Under the pieces are notes generated by a model that was not told the DNA's origin, ran no database searches, and saw only the letters and a program-made list of their open reading frames with translations. The translations under genes were made by a program, and so were the position numbers. This document shows, one piece after another, positions 23,103 to 23,106 of a stretch of DNA of 23,106 bases (its first letter is position 1; each line of letters opens with the position of its first letter). Source of the DNA: an uncultured Oscillospiraceae bacterium (GTDB lineage Bacteria > Bacillota > Clostridia > Oscillospirales > Acutalibacteraceae); assembly GCA_900540865.1 (NCBI GenBank), contig UQHH01000041.1, positions 1 to 23,106 of the forward strand, written 5' to 3'.

Positions 23103-23106
23103 AGGG

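Overview
The window comes from a spore-forming, anaerobe-like Firmicute, most likely a clostridial lineage of the gut Oscillospiraceae/Lachnospiraceae type. The reasons are a cotJC spore-coat (Mn-catalase family) gene, strong AGGAGG ribosome binding sites, partner-switching (SpoIIAA/AB/IIE-like) proteins and a Clostridia-type reductase-terminated NRPS. I cannot name a species.

The main observation is that cotJC is split in two. Its 5' part occupies positions 1-488 at the left edge (its first codons lie outside the window). Its missing 3' part, in the same orientation and joining exactly in frame, sits at 18569-18672. The 18,082 bp between them (487-18568) behave as a discrete integrated element. 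A large serine recombinase of SpoIVCA size (499 aa) is encoded just inside the right end. The two junctions share an 11-bp imperfect repeat (GCTTTGGCGAA / GCTTCGGCGAA). Joining the outer halves restores a continuous CotJC ending ...HYQRFGE|GLRITTD.... Joining the inner halves makes an attP-like site with perfect 8-bp inverted arms (AGTTACCA / TGGTAACT) placed symmetrically about a GA dinucleotide inside the shared repeat. This is the architecture of the sporulation intervening elements ('skin' in sigK, SPbeta in spsM), but with cotJC as host gene and a biosynthetic gene cluster as cargo. Developmental excision is inferred, not shown.

Element layout, left to right: (i) 557-1033(-), a lone NuoE-like [2Fe-2S] protein, divergent from (ii) 1276-2163(+), an AraC/GyrI-like regulator ending in a very strong terminator; (iii) a partner-switching set: STAS anti-anti-sigma (2353-2640,+), an integral-membrane PP2C/SpoIIE-type phosphatase (2661-4585,-, apparently frameshifted) and an RsbW/SpoIIAB-type kinase (4582-5031,-), with no sigma factor in view; (iv) a divergently transcribed operon with overlapping genes: a 3002-aa NRPS (A-T-C-A-T-C-A-T-Red, 5183-14191), a MATE exporter fused to a degenerate RsbW-like ATPase domain (14184-15947), and a triosephosphate-isomerase-like protein lacking the catalytic His and Glu (15944-16678), closed by a terminator; (v) a small 63-aa ORF (16783-16974), a candidate recombination directionality factor, followed by a 22-bp perfect palindrome/terminator and the serine recombinase (17012-18511).

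The NRPS should release a peptide aldehyde (or alcohol) through its terminal reductase domain. Its first A domain lacks the Asp that normally binds the alpha-amino group, so the product may be an N-acyl dipeptide aldehyde, a class known from gut Clostridia as protease inhibitors. The MATE protein is the likely exporter, and the RsbV/RsbW/PP2C set is positioned to regulate the cluster.

Right of the element (18673-23106) is ordinary flank: the cotJC terminator, an AT-richer DUF1579-like gene, and a minus-strand operon encoding a small secreted Trp-rich protein (bacteriocin-like at best), a large ABC-type membrane protein with an extracytoplasmic domain, an ABC ATPase and a second permease. No tRNA, rRNA or CRISPR array was seen. 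No gene-free stretch exceeds 300 bases.
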